From assembly GCA_009801085.1 (NCBI GenBank), contig VNWV01000005.1, forward strand, positions 186,001 to 250,000: DNA of 64,000 bases. The letters run 5' to 3'. The notes under the pieces are model-generated. The model was not told the origin of the DNA. It did not search any database and saw nothing but the letters and a program-made list of their open reading frames with translations. Origin of the DNA: Lasiodiplodia sp. COLG20. Lineage: Eukaryota; Ascomycota; Dothideomycetes; Botryosphaeriales; Botryosphaeriaceae. Below are positions 55,841 through 64,000 of the stretch, piece by piece. A program made the position numbers and the translations under genes. Positions within the stretch are counted from its first letter, which is position 1, and every line of letters starts with the position of its first letter.

Positions 55841-56316
55841 GTCTACTGTTAATATCACTGATCTTGTACGTCAAATGGAGATTTCTTCGTAGGCTTTATA
55901 GTCCCTGCACTAGCGCGAAAGGACCATGACGTTGACTCACATTCCGATCTTCGGCTGCTGAAAACCCCGCAATTGCACCCCGCCCTTCCATGTCTAGTCA
56001 CCGTAAATGCAAAAGCGGCGCGCCCTATGCACCTTTTCACGAGTCAGCGGCGACATCGTATCATGCTTTCAAATCTCTCGGATACCCGCAAGTGGGGCAT
56101 GTTGATCGATTGGCCAACTCGGAACGCCACAATGAGTTACTGAGGATTTTTCATGAAGCATAGACGTATGTAGTTGAAGCCATTGTTCGGACATAAATGT
56201 ATAAATGCATCTACTCATAACACTATCTTAGATAGCTTCTATCAACCATTGCCGTGGATTGTCACTCTCTACAAAGGTGATCATGCCAAGTGGGCCAGCA
56301 AAACACGACCCCTCGT
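55841..56316. other. Intergenic between aminotransferase and amidase
   Basis: 476 bp of aminotransferase promoter and amidase 3' flank. A short degenerate match to the MITE core is noted separately. Confidence 0.55.
56170..56205. mobile_element. Possible degenerate fragment of the MITE family
   Basis: GTAGTTGAAGCCATTGTTCG followed by GACATAAATGT resembles the inner part of copy C (GTAGTTGAAGCCATCGTCCG, GACGAGAATGT) with mainly C-to-T and G-to-A differences. No terminal repeats remain, so this is tentative. Confidence 0.4.
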
Positions 56317-58571
56317 TTACTTCAGGCTTTCCATGACCTTCGCAATGGCAACAGCCTTCTCCTCGCCGAACCTTCCCGTAACGAGCTGCAGTCCCACGGG
56401 CATCCCATTCACCAAGTTGATATCATCTGTCCCACCTTCATCAGCAACGCTCTTCAGCACAAAGACGATCTTTCAAATACTCACACTGCTCATGATTGAA
56501 CCTGTCCGATTCGTTGCGCGGCACGTGGTTCTTCCAATCGTCACCAGGCTGATCGAGCGCGGCGTCAGCACGCGAGCCGGGAACGACCAGCGCCGTGTAG
56601 TTCAGCAGGTTCCACAGCGCGGTGAAGCCCAGCCACGGGTTGCTCTTGACCCAGGTCTTCGGGCGGTAATTGACCCAAGGGAGGACGGGCAGGACGATGG
56701 CGTCGATGCCCTCGGCGTTCCACTGCGCGAGGAAGGCTTTTTCGTACTTCAGCTTTTCGTCGGAGAGCTGGATGCCGTCAACGAGTGTTCCTGTTCGTTT
56801 TGCACACACTGAAAAAGGGGGAAGAGAAGGGATATAGTACCTGTTGACGCTCCGGAATCTCAAGGAAGTCTTTTTCCTGACCGACGACCATGCCCTCGAT
56901 TAGCGGCTCGCCGATGATCGTGCAGTGGTCTCTGCAGCTCTTCCCGCCATCCGCCACGATGGCCTTGACCCACAGCCCCAAGCCTTCTTCATGCAGCTTG
57001 GTGTCCCACTCAACGACTGACAATATCTCGATCAGCATACGCTTCTTTCTGCATCTGGACCTACGGTCTCTTTACTACTTCTCGTGAATACTTACCTTCA
57101 TGTCCAGCCGCCTTCAGCTTGTCGGCAGCCTCTCGAATCGCCCTCGCCACAGGCGGCTGCGGCTTGACGAACCCATCATCAAAAATGAACGCCAGCTTCA
57201 ACGGGCGCTGCGGCGGCGCCGCCAGCTCCTTGCGCCACGGGATGGGGAAGATGCGGGGGTCGGCGTTCCACGGGGACGTGCCCAGCCAGCTGTCCATGTA
57301 GTACTCCAGCGTGTCGAGGTTGTGGGTAAGCGGGCCGGCGACCGGGGGAACAATGTATTCCTGGTCCCACCTGCAAGGAGAAAAGAGGGGGAGGGGACCA
57401 TGTGAGCTTCTCGTGTGCTTGAATGATAGAAAGATAGGAGGGGTCAGGAGATGGGGAGATGAGGAAGTAAAAAGTCTGAAAACTGCAGAGCTTACGCTGA
57501 CTTGAGGAATGTGATGCGCCCGATGGTCGGGCAGAGGCCGTAGAGGCCTTGGAGGCAGGCCGGAATGCGGATGGAGCCGCCGATGTCCGTCCCCATGCCG
57601 ATCACGCTACCGCGGCCGCCGACGAGGGCGCCTTCGCCGCCGGAGCTGCCGCCTGAGATGAGGTTGCGGTTGAAGGGGTTGACGCACTGTCCGAAGACGT
57701 GATTGTACGAGTCTGCCATCTAAGAGGGGGCTATTTCAGCCAGGGGTGCCCTAAACATGCCGGGTTTACTGATTGCTCACCATCAGTGACTGCGGGATGT
57801 TGGTCTTGCAGTAGATGACGGCTCCGAGCCCCAGCAGGGCCTCGACTTCGGGACCATTCTCTGGGGCTGGTTTGCCCACGAGTCCAACCCAGCCTAGCAT
57901 GATCAGATCTCTGCTACAGAACACTGGGTTTTTTGGATTTGCGTACCAACAGTCGTGTCCACACCCTTGACATCGAACCCATCTTTCACCGAGACTGGAA
58001 CTCCATGTAAAGGCCCAATGAGCTTGCCAGTCTCAGCCAGATGCTTGTCGAGCGCCTCCGCTCGCTTGAGCGCTTCGTCGAAAAAGATTTCGGTGCAGCA
58101 GCCGGTCAGCTGCTGCAAGACTGCCGTCCGCTTAATGAAGGCCGTCGTGAGCCTTACGCTCGATACGGAACCGGACGTAAGCTTATCAATCAAGACTCGC
58201 GCGTCGGTGATGCTCGTCAGTTGCAGCTCTTCCTCTGACAGCAATCCACAGGACTCGACGTATTCAACGGCGTTAACGAGACCTTCAGGGATGCTCTCGA
58301 GGCGAAGCGCGGGCGGGATGAGCGCGGCCTGCGCGACTCGTCTTTCTTTCGCAACGGCGCGCCAGTCAACCATGTTTAGAATTGGATGAATTTCTTGAGA
58401 AGTTGTTCGGGCCTTTAGCCTTTTCGTTGGGTTTTCATTCTTCTTAAACTTCTCGCAATCATGGGCTGATGCGTATCCACCTTCCCCGCTTCCCTTCGGA
58501 GAGCTACCCCCGGCTATCGGAGTGACCCCACTCTCGTACTTGCGTTTAGGAGTTTTACCAAATGAGGCCAT
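56317..58571 (-). CDS. Amidase (amidase-signature family)
   Basis: Seven exons: 58571-57947, 57893-57781, 57719-57496, 57370-57096, 57016-56841, 56767-56485, 56426-56317, about 601 aa. The intron-5 acceptor was set at 56768 (CATCCAG); an earlier CAG would break the frame. The catalytic triad is visible: Lys in VSVKDGFD, cis-Ser in [12 protein letters not shown], and nucleophile Ser in [12 protein letters not shown]. Family stretches [18 protein letters not shown] and [16 protein letters not shown] (C-terminus) are present. The enzyme hydrolyses carboxylic amides; related fungal proteins include acetamidase. The first roughly 66 residues are a low-complexity extension before [12 protein letters not shown], where most family members begin, so the true start may be near 58374. 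Codon usage is ordinary. Confidence 0.9.
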
Positions 58572-60016
58572 CGGTGTGATTGCTTAGGGCTATAAGGTGA
58601 GAATTTTCTCCTGCCCTATACAGAAGACTTGGTAAAGTACTTGCTTCCTGAACATTCTGAACATTTCTTTTACATGTATAAGCCGGCGCTCTCGGCAGTC
58701 GAATGAGGAAACCCGGCGTTGGTGTTGGTTTAAAAATAATACATCAGAATCCGGCACGTCAACTACAGCCATTCTCGCGAATCAAGCCTTTCGCCCAGGT
58801 ACCACAAAGGAACCATACGTCGAAGTGTCAGCGCAGCCAATGGAAGGAGTCATACATGCATTGGAAAACAAAAATAAGTAAAGGTTCGAGCCGCCGCATA
58901 AGCGTACCAACTCATCCTCGTGCGCCACAGCGCCTTTGCAAAACGCCCATCACATTTCGGCCGAACAAATCGCGTCGACGGCGGCTGTCTGCATATATGC
59001 AGTTTCTTCTGCAGCCGTGACATGTATTGCGGCTACTGTGGTATAACTGATTCCACAATAGGTGAACATGAGCGACCACGCCCCACACAGGAAGGAAAAA
59101 AAAAAAAAACCAAACAGCCCCCAATGAAGATGTTATTCCGTCTCTAAACAGGCCCCCCAAATCAAGCCAACCCGAGACTTCTCCGCATGACAATCGTATG
59201 TATGTCCCCAACCGTGTGTTCCTGCCAGGCGCACCGCCGCACATCCCAAAAACACAAGCGAAGAGCCTCATCTCATCGTCAGCCTTACGGGACGAAAGAG
59301 GGTAAAGAAGAAAGAAAGGTACCCGCTTCGGCGGGACCGCAGTTCATGGCTGTGCGACGTCACAAAACGCACGTTCCTACTAGTATTACTATTCTCAGCC
59401 CGTATTCCGCCAGCCACGCCTACCCTGAGAAGCACTCGAGCCCAGACCGAGAAAGTAAGCAGGCCAGCAGTCTTATTTTCAGATTAGCGCGGGATTTGGG
59501 CGAAACACGGCATTGTGTGGCTTGCATGTAGTAAGCCCATTCTCGCGGCGGGCACAGCGGCAACCGCCATCTTGCTCCGCCCGTTCGGGATTGGCTTGCC
59601 GCTACCTTGCCCGCCGCAAGGCTGTGAAGGGGGAAACGCAGTGGTTTGGGAGAGGAAGGTTTAGAGAATGTTTATTGCGACGTTTCTTGGCGTCAGCTAA
59701 TACTCAGCCGTACACACACGAGGCAGTAAAGCTTAAAGAGAACAGGTCTCGGTGACCTCGTGGCCTGACGGGACCTGGTTGTACCCCGTAACCACCATCC
59801 GAAGAGACCGCAGATGCACTGAAGACACCAGTACCTGCTTCGAGGCCCCCTCTTCGAAGATCAATCAGCCTATCCCATAACGACGAAACGATAACGACAA
59901 CAACAGCAGCAGTTGCGACCCAAAGTCCGCACTGCTGGCATGAAAACATATACCCCAAAAGCAACACCCTAGAGAAAAGAACCCGGTTTCGTCTAAACGA
60001 GCCCCCCTATTCCACC
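58572..60016. other. Intergenic, divergent promoters of amidase and membrane-protein gene
   Basis: About 1.4 kb with only short, featureless frames and a poly-A run near 59097. No RNA gene or repeat recognised. Confidence 0.55.
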
Positions 60017-61585
60017 ATGAGCGGCCGCTACTACTACTCGTCCCTCAACACAACCCCCAAGACGACGACCAGCACCCTCGTCCTCACCGACTCCAACAGC
60101 ACGCGCAAGAGCCAAAACTCAGCCCGCAAAAGCGCGCCCTACCCACCAACAACCACACCCCGGCGGCCGCTCCCCTCGCTCAACCGCGACCTCTCAACGC
60201 GCAACGTATGCATCATCTTCGTCGTCCTCGCCTGGGCAACCGGTCTGGGCGCGCTAGGCGGCGGCCTCTGGGTGCTGCAGTCGCACGCGTGGACGGAGAG
60301 CGAGCCGTTCAAGATCCAGCTCCCGGAAATCGTCAAGCAGCTGGCGCCGCTGGCGCTGAACCTGTGGCTGACGCTGCTGCTGGACGGCGTGGGCTACGTG
60401 CACGCGACGTCGCTGAAGTGGGCGCTGGCGCGCGAGGGGCGGCTGGGCTTCAACAGCAACCTGCGGCTGTTCACGGCGGCCGCGCACAGCAGCGTGCCCA
60501 ACGCGTGGTACGCGAACCTGCTGCTGTTCGTCGCCATGGTCGTCTCGTACTCGTCGTCGTCGCTCATCCTCGTCAACAACTACGGCGAGAGCGAGAACAA
60601 GACGATCGATGTGGACCGCCTGCGCCGCTTGTGGAGCGTCGAGGACGTGTCCATCAACGTGTCGGGCACCAGCACCGTGTGCCTGGGCGCAGCGCTGCTG
60701 GCCCAGGCCTTCGTTGCGACGTGCGCGCTGGCCTTCACGCGCAACCCCACCTGGAGCTCCAGCCCCTTCGACGCCGTCATCGCGTGCCAGCGGGAGACGG
60801 CCGCCGAGAAGAGCGTGCGGTACCACCCGAACCGCTGCCTGCTCGGCGTGACGGACAAGGCGCACGCGTCGGAGCCGGTGCGGCCGCGGGTGCGGCAGTC
60901 GTCGAGCTGGGCGGCGCACCAGGAGGTGCGCGTGGTCGTGTTGATGCTGTGGGGGCTGGCGGCGCTGACGCTGGTGGGCGCCGTGCCCGTGTCACTGGTT
61001 GCGCGCAAGAAAGGGGAGCCCGGCGTCCGCGTCGGTGGCGAGCTGGGCATCGAGGCCGGCGGCATGCTGCTCAAGACGCTCATCTTCAGCCTGCTGCAGA
61101 CCAGCATCACGCTGGCCCTGCACTGCGCCGAGCTGCTCGTCAACCTCGTCCGCGACGAGCGCGCCTGGCGCCGCGCCGCCTCCAAGCACGGCTACCGCCT
61201 CGAGAGCTACAACGCCGTCTGGACCGCCATCTCCAGCTGGCAGGCCTTCGTCCTCTTCCTGTCCAAGCCTGCTATCCATTGGGTTTTTGGTTTGGCTGTG
61301 ACCGTCGAGACCCGCTGGCTGTACATCAAGGGCACCCCGTTCTTTTACCTCGCTGGTGCCGTGGCCGCCTTAGCCGCCTACATTACAGCCTTGAGCTTGT
61401 GGAGGCCAAAGGGTCCTCAGCCGGCGGCGTACGGCCATATACAGACATTGGCGAACCTCATCGACGAGTGGAGTCCGGTCCTGTACTGGGGGCACAAGGT
61501 CTCGGGACCAACTTGCCATGCAGGAACAAGCTCGCGACCTATGGCTGATATTGAGATGGACAAGCTCTATGCGGGAGACGTCTGA
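60017..61585 (+). CDS. Multi-pass membrane protein of unknown function (fungal)
   Basis: Single exon, 522 aa, no intron needed. After a 60-residue Ser/Thr/Arg-rich cytosolic-looking N-terminus there are about seven hydrophobic segments: near 65-90 (NVCIIFVVLAWATGLGALGG), 112-130, 165-190 (LLLFVAMVVSYSSSSLILV), 225-245, 318-340, 355-380 and 425-460. The C-terminal tail contains PAAYGHIQTLANLIDEW and LYWGHK, a motif I recall from a large family of fungal membrane proteins without assigned function. No transporter, channel or enzyme signature is recognisable. High G+C and strong codon bias support it being real. Confidence 0.8.
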   Translation: MSGRYYYSSLNTTPKTTTSTLVLTDSNSTRKSQNSARKSAPYPPTTTPRRPLPSLNRDLSTRNVCIIFVVLAWATGLGALGGGLWVLQSHAWTESEPFKIQLPEIVKQLAPLALNLWLTLLLDGVGYVHATSLKWALAREGRLGFNSNLRLFTAAAHSSVPNAWYANLLLFVAMVVSYSSSSLILVNNYGESENKTIDVDRLRRLWSVEDVSINVSGTSTVCLGAALLAQAFVATCALAFTRNPTWSSSPFDAVIACQRETAAEKSVRYHPNRCLLGVTDKAHASEPVRPRVRQSSSWAAHQEVRVVVLMLWGLAALTLVGAVPVSLVARKKGEPGVRVGGELGIEAGGMLLKTLIFSLLQTSITLALHCAELLVNLVRDERAWRRAASKHGYRLESYNAVWTAISSWQAFVLFLSKPAIHWVFGLAVTVETRWLYIKGTPFFYLAGAVAALAAYITALSLWRPKGPQPAAYGHIQTLANLIDEWSPVLYWGHKVSGPTCHAGTSSRPMADIEMDKLYAGDV

Positions 61586-61683
61586 GAGAGAGACTAGATG
61601 CTAATGAAACTTTCAACTTGAACCTGCTTAATTGTTGGCTCACATCAAGTGCCTGCCCTCCCCAAGGGAGATCAGCGAGAAAC

Positions 61684-61712
61684 ATTGTCCGGACGTAAAT
61701 GTTGATTTCAAG
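61684..61712. mobile_element. Very short match to the MITE core
   Basis: ACATTGTCCGGACGTAAATG resembles the GTCCGGACG-centred core of the MITE family. At this length it could be chance. Confidence 0.2.
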
Positions 61713-61818
61713 CAGATGGAAACTTCACAACTACTCACGTGAGTTCAGTACAAACGTGATCTGAGTTTCGCGCCGGATCTGATGTGCGTGCGTTCCAGTG
61801 CCACAAAGAGCGGACCGG

Positions 61819-62639
61819 TTAAGCCTTGGGTTTCATGATGGCCCACCAATTGTCTTTCTCATACCCAGCTTCGACGACCTCCCCTCCGGCCAGCTCAACG
61901 TCGTGCTCTAATTCGCCTTTCCGGTAGAGATGGTAATATCGGTGGAACGTCTTTGGGCCTTCGGTCGGTGCGGCATCCATCGGCTCCTCCGACGCTGCAT
62001 CCTTCTTCTTTGTTTTCTTTGGTTGATTCTTGTTCATGACCCAGGGCACCATGACATCCTGCTCGTGGCCTTCATCCCAGCCCCTCCGGCTGTCCTTCTG
62101 CTCAAGCGCCCAGACATAGACCAATGCCGTCCCCGTGGGTTTCAGATGGTCCAATATGGCTCTCGTTGCTTCAACGCGTCGCTCGGGAGTCGAAAGGTGG
62201 TGGATTACGGCGATGGAGATGGCGAAGTCGAAGGCAGCTGGAGGATGAGGTAGGCTTAAGGTGTCGGCGACGAGGGCACTGTGTGGCTGGTGTCTCGCGG
62301 CTATCTTGGCGAGGTTGGTGGATCTGAATTGTCTGTCAGACCTGGCAGCCGATGCGTTGGGCCAACGTACCGGTCGGAAGCGACAATGTAGACGTTGGGA
62401 TTGACGGCAAGGTACTTGCCATTGCCGCAGCCGATGTCAAGGCCGACGGCGCCGGCAGGGAGGCCGTTCAGGAAGCGCTCGACGATGGGCCATGGCTACT
62501 AGAGGCGCGATGAGCCTAGGGCGCAGGCGCGATGGAATTGGCTTACCTTGTAGCGGGTCGAGGAGAAGTGGCTCGCGATCTGCTCGTAGACCTGGTGGAC
62601 GTGCTCGTCCTCGTAGGCAGGGCCTTTGTCGTCAGGCAT
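61819..62639 (-). CDS. TRM9: tRNA (carboxymethyluridine34-5-O) methyltransferase TRM9
   Basis: Three exons: 62639-62547, 62495-62371, 62323-61819, 240 aa. The start is MPDDKGPAYEDEHVHQVYEQ; the upstream frame is open but not conserved. IASHFSSTRYKPWPIVERFL joins across intron 1. SAM motif I is GLDIGCGNGKYL, then VASDRSTNLAKIA across intron 2, FAISIAVIHHLSTPERR, and ALVYVWALEQ, all diagnostic of the Trm9/ALKBH8 group. The C-terminus (KTFHRYYHLYRKGELE, NWWAIMKPKA) is conserved. With Trm112, Trm9 makes the methyl ester of mcm5U/mcm5s2U at the tRNA wobble base after Elongator. It is divergent from the ubiquitin protease gene. Confidence 0.95.
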
Positions 62640-63053
62640 GGCTGCAAGCGGGCAGGGCTGATCCAAGGCCATGGGCGGAGAGCAATGACTTGCAGCGCAG
62701 CGGGAGCGGAGCGGGCGGGGCTCTCCAATCTCTCGGCGGAAGTGGCGCCGGCCAGGAAAAAAAATAGCGGAAAAGAAGAGCCGCATCCTTCCCCGAGCGC
62801 ATCGCTGACTTCAACTTTTTCCCCCTCGCCTCTGCGCCTGCTCTGCTGCGCGCCGTCCCGTTGCCTGCGCGTTGCTGCGGGCTGCCTCCGTCACCCCTCC
62901 GGCAGCATAGGCACGTGCTCGCTCCATGTCTCCCGTCCTCGCCTCTTCCGGACCGGCCTGTAAATACCGCTGCTGCTCTGCCAGGAGCGTTTTCCTTCTT
63001 GTCTATTGTAGTCTGCACCATTCCTACGGTTGACCCATTTTTTTTCATTCACA
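62640..63053. promoter_or_regulatory. Divergent promoter TRM9 / ubiquitin protease
   Basis: 414 bp between start codons, with pyrimidine-rich tracts in the + strand before the protease gene. No named site claimed. Confidence 0.5.
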
Positions 63054-64000
63054 ATGGCTCTGTCCCGGGTGAGCAGCAGGGTGTTAGCCCAGGCCCACCT
63101 GAAGGCCAAAACCCGTCGCCGCCGCCTGGTCGTCCTTTCTTCTCGTCACCTTCAACCTTTGTCTCATCGCACCCGGCCATCCAGACCCTCTTTGAAGACA
63201 ATGCCACTCGACAAGCACGCCTTGTCTGAGTCGAGGCCGAAAATCGTCATCAAGCTCAAGGGACAGACCAACAAAGAGGATCCCCCCCATTGTCCCGAAC
63301 CGGACCATCAGCTCTTATACCATGACACCATTGGAGCATCCGTCCAGAGGCTCCAGATTCCTTGCGTTCCTGCCACGGCATCTGACGAAGCCATGCACTT
63401 CAAGTCCAGCGCTAAACGCAGGCTCGATGAGCTGCTTAAAGACCCCATCAGCTTCGTTCCGGCGACCAAGGCCACCATGAGCACCGAACCCACCCACAAG
63501 CGCCGTCGCTTACAGACCCAAGAGCCAACCGGTCGACGCAACATCGTCGCTAACCTCGACAGCGGCTTCTCGCGCAAGGACCTTGGCGCGATTGGACTTC
63601 CCAATGACACTGGCGTGCAGTGTTACCGGAGGAGCTGCCTTCAAGCTCTCCTGAACCTCCCCGTCTTCGTCCAGTGGATCAAGCGCCACGGCACAAGTCA
63701 GAAATACCGTTGCCCGCAACCCGACTGTCTGGCGTGTGCTCTCCGCAAGCTTGCAGATCAATATTGGCCAACTGGTGGCAATAAACAGAGCCAGAAGTGT
63801 GTCAATGAAGCGGTCAGAAACTTCGACAAAGCAATCAACAGGCTGCCAAACTGCCCTGGTAAAGGGAGCGCCAAATTCCAACAGCAGGACGCGCATGAGT
63901 TCATGATTTTCATCTTGAACAACCTCTCCGACACTCTGCAGAGGAATGTATACATGCCTCGTGATGAGTTTGAGGCTCTATTCGGGCTGAAGTGCTCTGC
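63054..64000 (+). CDS. Ubiquitin-specific protease (USP/UCH C19), N-terminal part, truncated by window end
   Basis: One frame is open from ATG 63054 (MALSRVSSRV) to the last base, at least 315 codons, so the gene continues outside. The first roughly 50 residues are Arg-rich; a second ATG (63204, MPLDKHALSESRP) is an equally good start. About 140 residues of basic linker (KRRLDELLK, THKRRRLQ) precede the USP domain. The Cys box reads GLPNDTGVQCYRRSCLQALL and the downstream QQQDAHEFMIFILNNL is the classic QQDAHEF helix. Two Cys pairs (RCPQPDCLACAL) lie between them. The His box lies beyond the window. The predicted role is deubiquitination; compared with the usual GLxNxGxTCY, one extra residue separates Asn and catalytic Cys. 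Confidence 0.85.
   Translation, partial: MALSRVSSRVLAQAHLKAKTRRRRLVVLSSRHLQPLSHRTRPSRPSLKTMPLDKHALSESRPKIVIKLKGQTNKEDPPHCPEPDHQLLYHDTIGASVQRLQIPCVPATASDEAMHFKSSAKRRLDELLKDPISFVPATKATMSTEPTHKRRRLQTQEPTGRRNIVANLDSGFSRKDLGAIGLPNDTGVQCYRRSCLQALLNLPVFVQWIKRHGTSQKYRCPQPDCLACALRKLADQYWPTGGNKQSQKCVNEAVRNFDKAINRLPNCPGKGSAKFQQQDAHEFMIFILNNLSDTLQRNVYMPRDEFEALFGLKCS

Noticed and set aside
56768..56840. Apparent frameshift in the amidase between exons 5 and 6
   Set aside because: Using the first CAG after the pyrimidine tract breaks the frame, but the later CATCCAG acceptor (73-bp intron) restores it and gives a better family match, so no frameshift is needed.
60208..61548. 446-codon open frame on the + strand, overlapping frame
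   Set aside because: Alternative-frame shadow of the membrane-protein gene, Arg/Ala/Gly-rich; the frame from 60017 has regular membrane segments.

Overview
The window is nuclear DNA of a filamentous ascomycete (Pezizomycotina). The signs are many short GT-AG introns (about 46-300 bp), fungal gene families (LaeA-like methyltransferase, con-10/KGG protein, deuterolysin, NNP nitrate transporter, fungal-type hybrid histidine kinase), a TPP riboswitch in the THI4 leader, and a transposase relic with stop codons typical of repeat-induced point mutation (RIP). I cannot name the species. I recognise 23 protein genes (two cut by the window ends) and several mobile-element relics. No tRNA, rRNA or CRISPR was seen. 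Exon coordinates were built by hand from splice signals, reading-frame closure and protein-family continuity.

Layout. 1-1668: C-terminal part of a hybrid histidine kinase (+). 3766-5516: FAD monooxygenase (-). 7461-8540: short-chain dehydrogenase (-), divergent from HPM1 histidine methyltransferase (+, 9143-10449). 10.4-14.5 kb: gene-poor, with a RIP-damaged Tc1/mariner relic and a 289-bp palindrome. 14514-15707: RING + YEATS protein (+). 16083-17271: deuterolysin (-). 18708-21488: two F-box paralogues (-) with a 235-bp MITE between them. 21746-23014: BNA6 (+). 23524-24525: disordered unknown (-). 25180-25826: COX20 (-), divergent from POL2 (+, 26177-33039). A second 235-bp MITE copy lies between POL2 and a protein kinase gene (33668-36102). 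36570-37629: THI4 (-) with its riboswitch at 37704-37823. 39018-40654: NOP56 (-), divergent from an RSC1/2-type chromatin-remodelling subunit (+, 41030-44055). 44818-46364: UNG1 (-), divergent from a con-10-like gene (+, 46796-47333). 47951-49696: nine-exon LaeA-like methyltransferase (+). 51531-53288: nitrate transporter (+). 54168-55840: ACC-synthase-like aminotransferase (-). 56317-58571: amidase (-). 60017-61585: multispan membrane protein (+). 61819-62639: TRM9 (-). 63054-64000: ubiquitin-specific protease (+, runs off the end).

How the genes relate. Most are unlinked housekeeping functions: replication and repair (POL2, UNG1), ribosome and translation (NOP56, HPM1, TRM9), cofactors (BNA6 for NAD, THI4 for thiamine), respiration (COX20) and chromatin (RSC). 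POL2 and UNG1 each carry an ACGCGT (MCB-type) hexamer in the promoter, and the nitrate transporter has four GATAAG sites upstream. The accessory layer is the monooxygenase, SDR, LaeA-like methyltransferase, aminotransferase and amidase, scattered rather than forming a clear biosynthetic cluster.

The most novel-looking material is a TA-flanked MITE family: two 235-bp copies in opposite orientation, each under 150 bp from a start codon, and a symmetrical derivative inside the palindrome. The RING-YEATS architecture is the other notable item.
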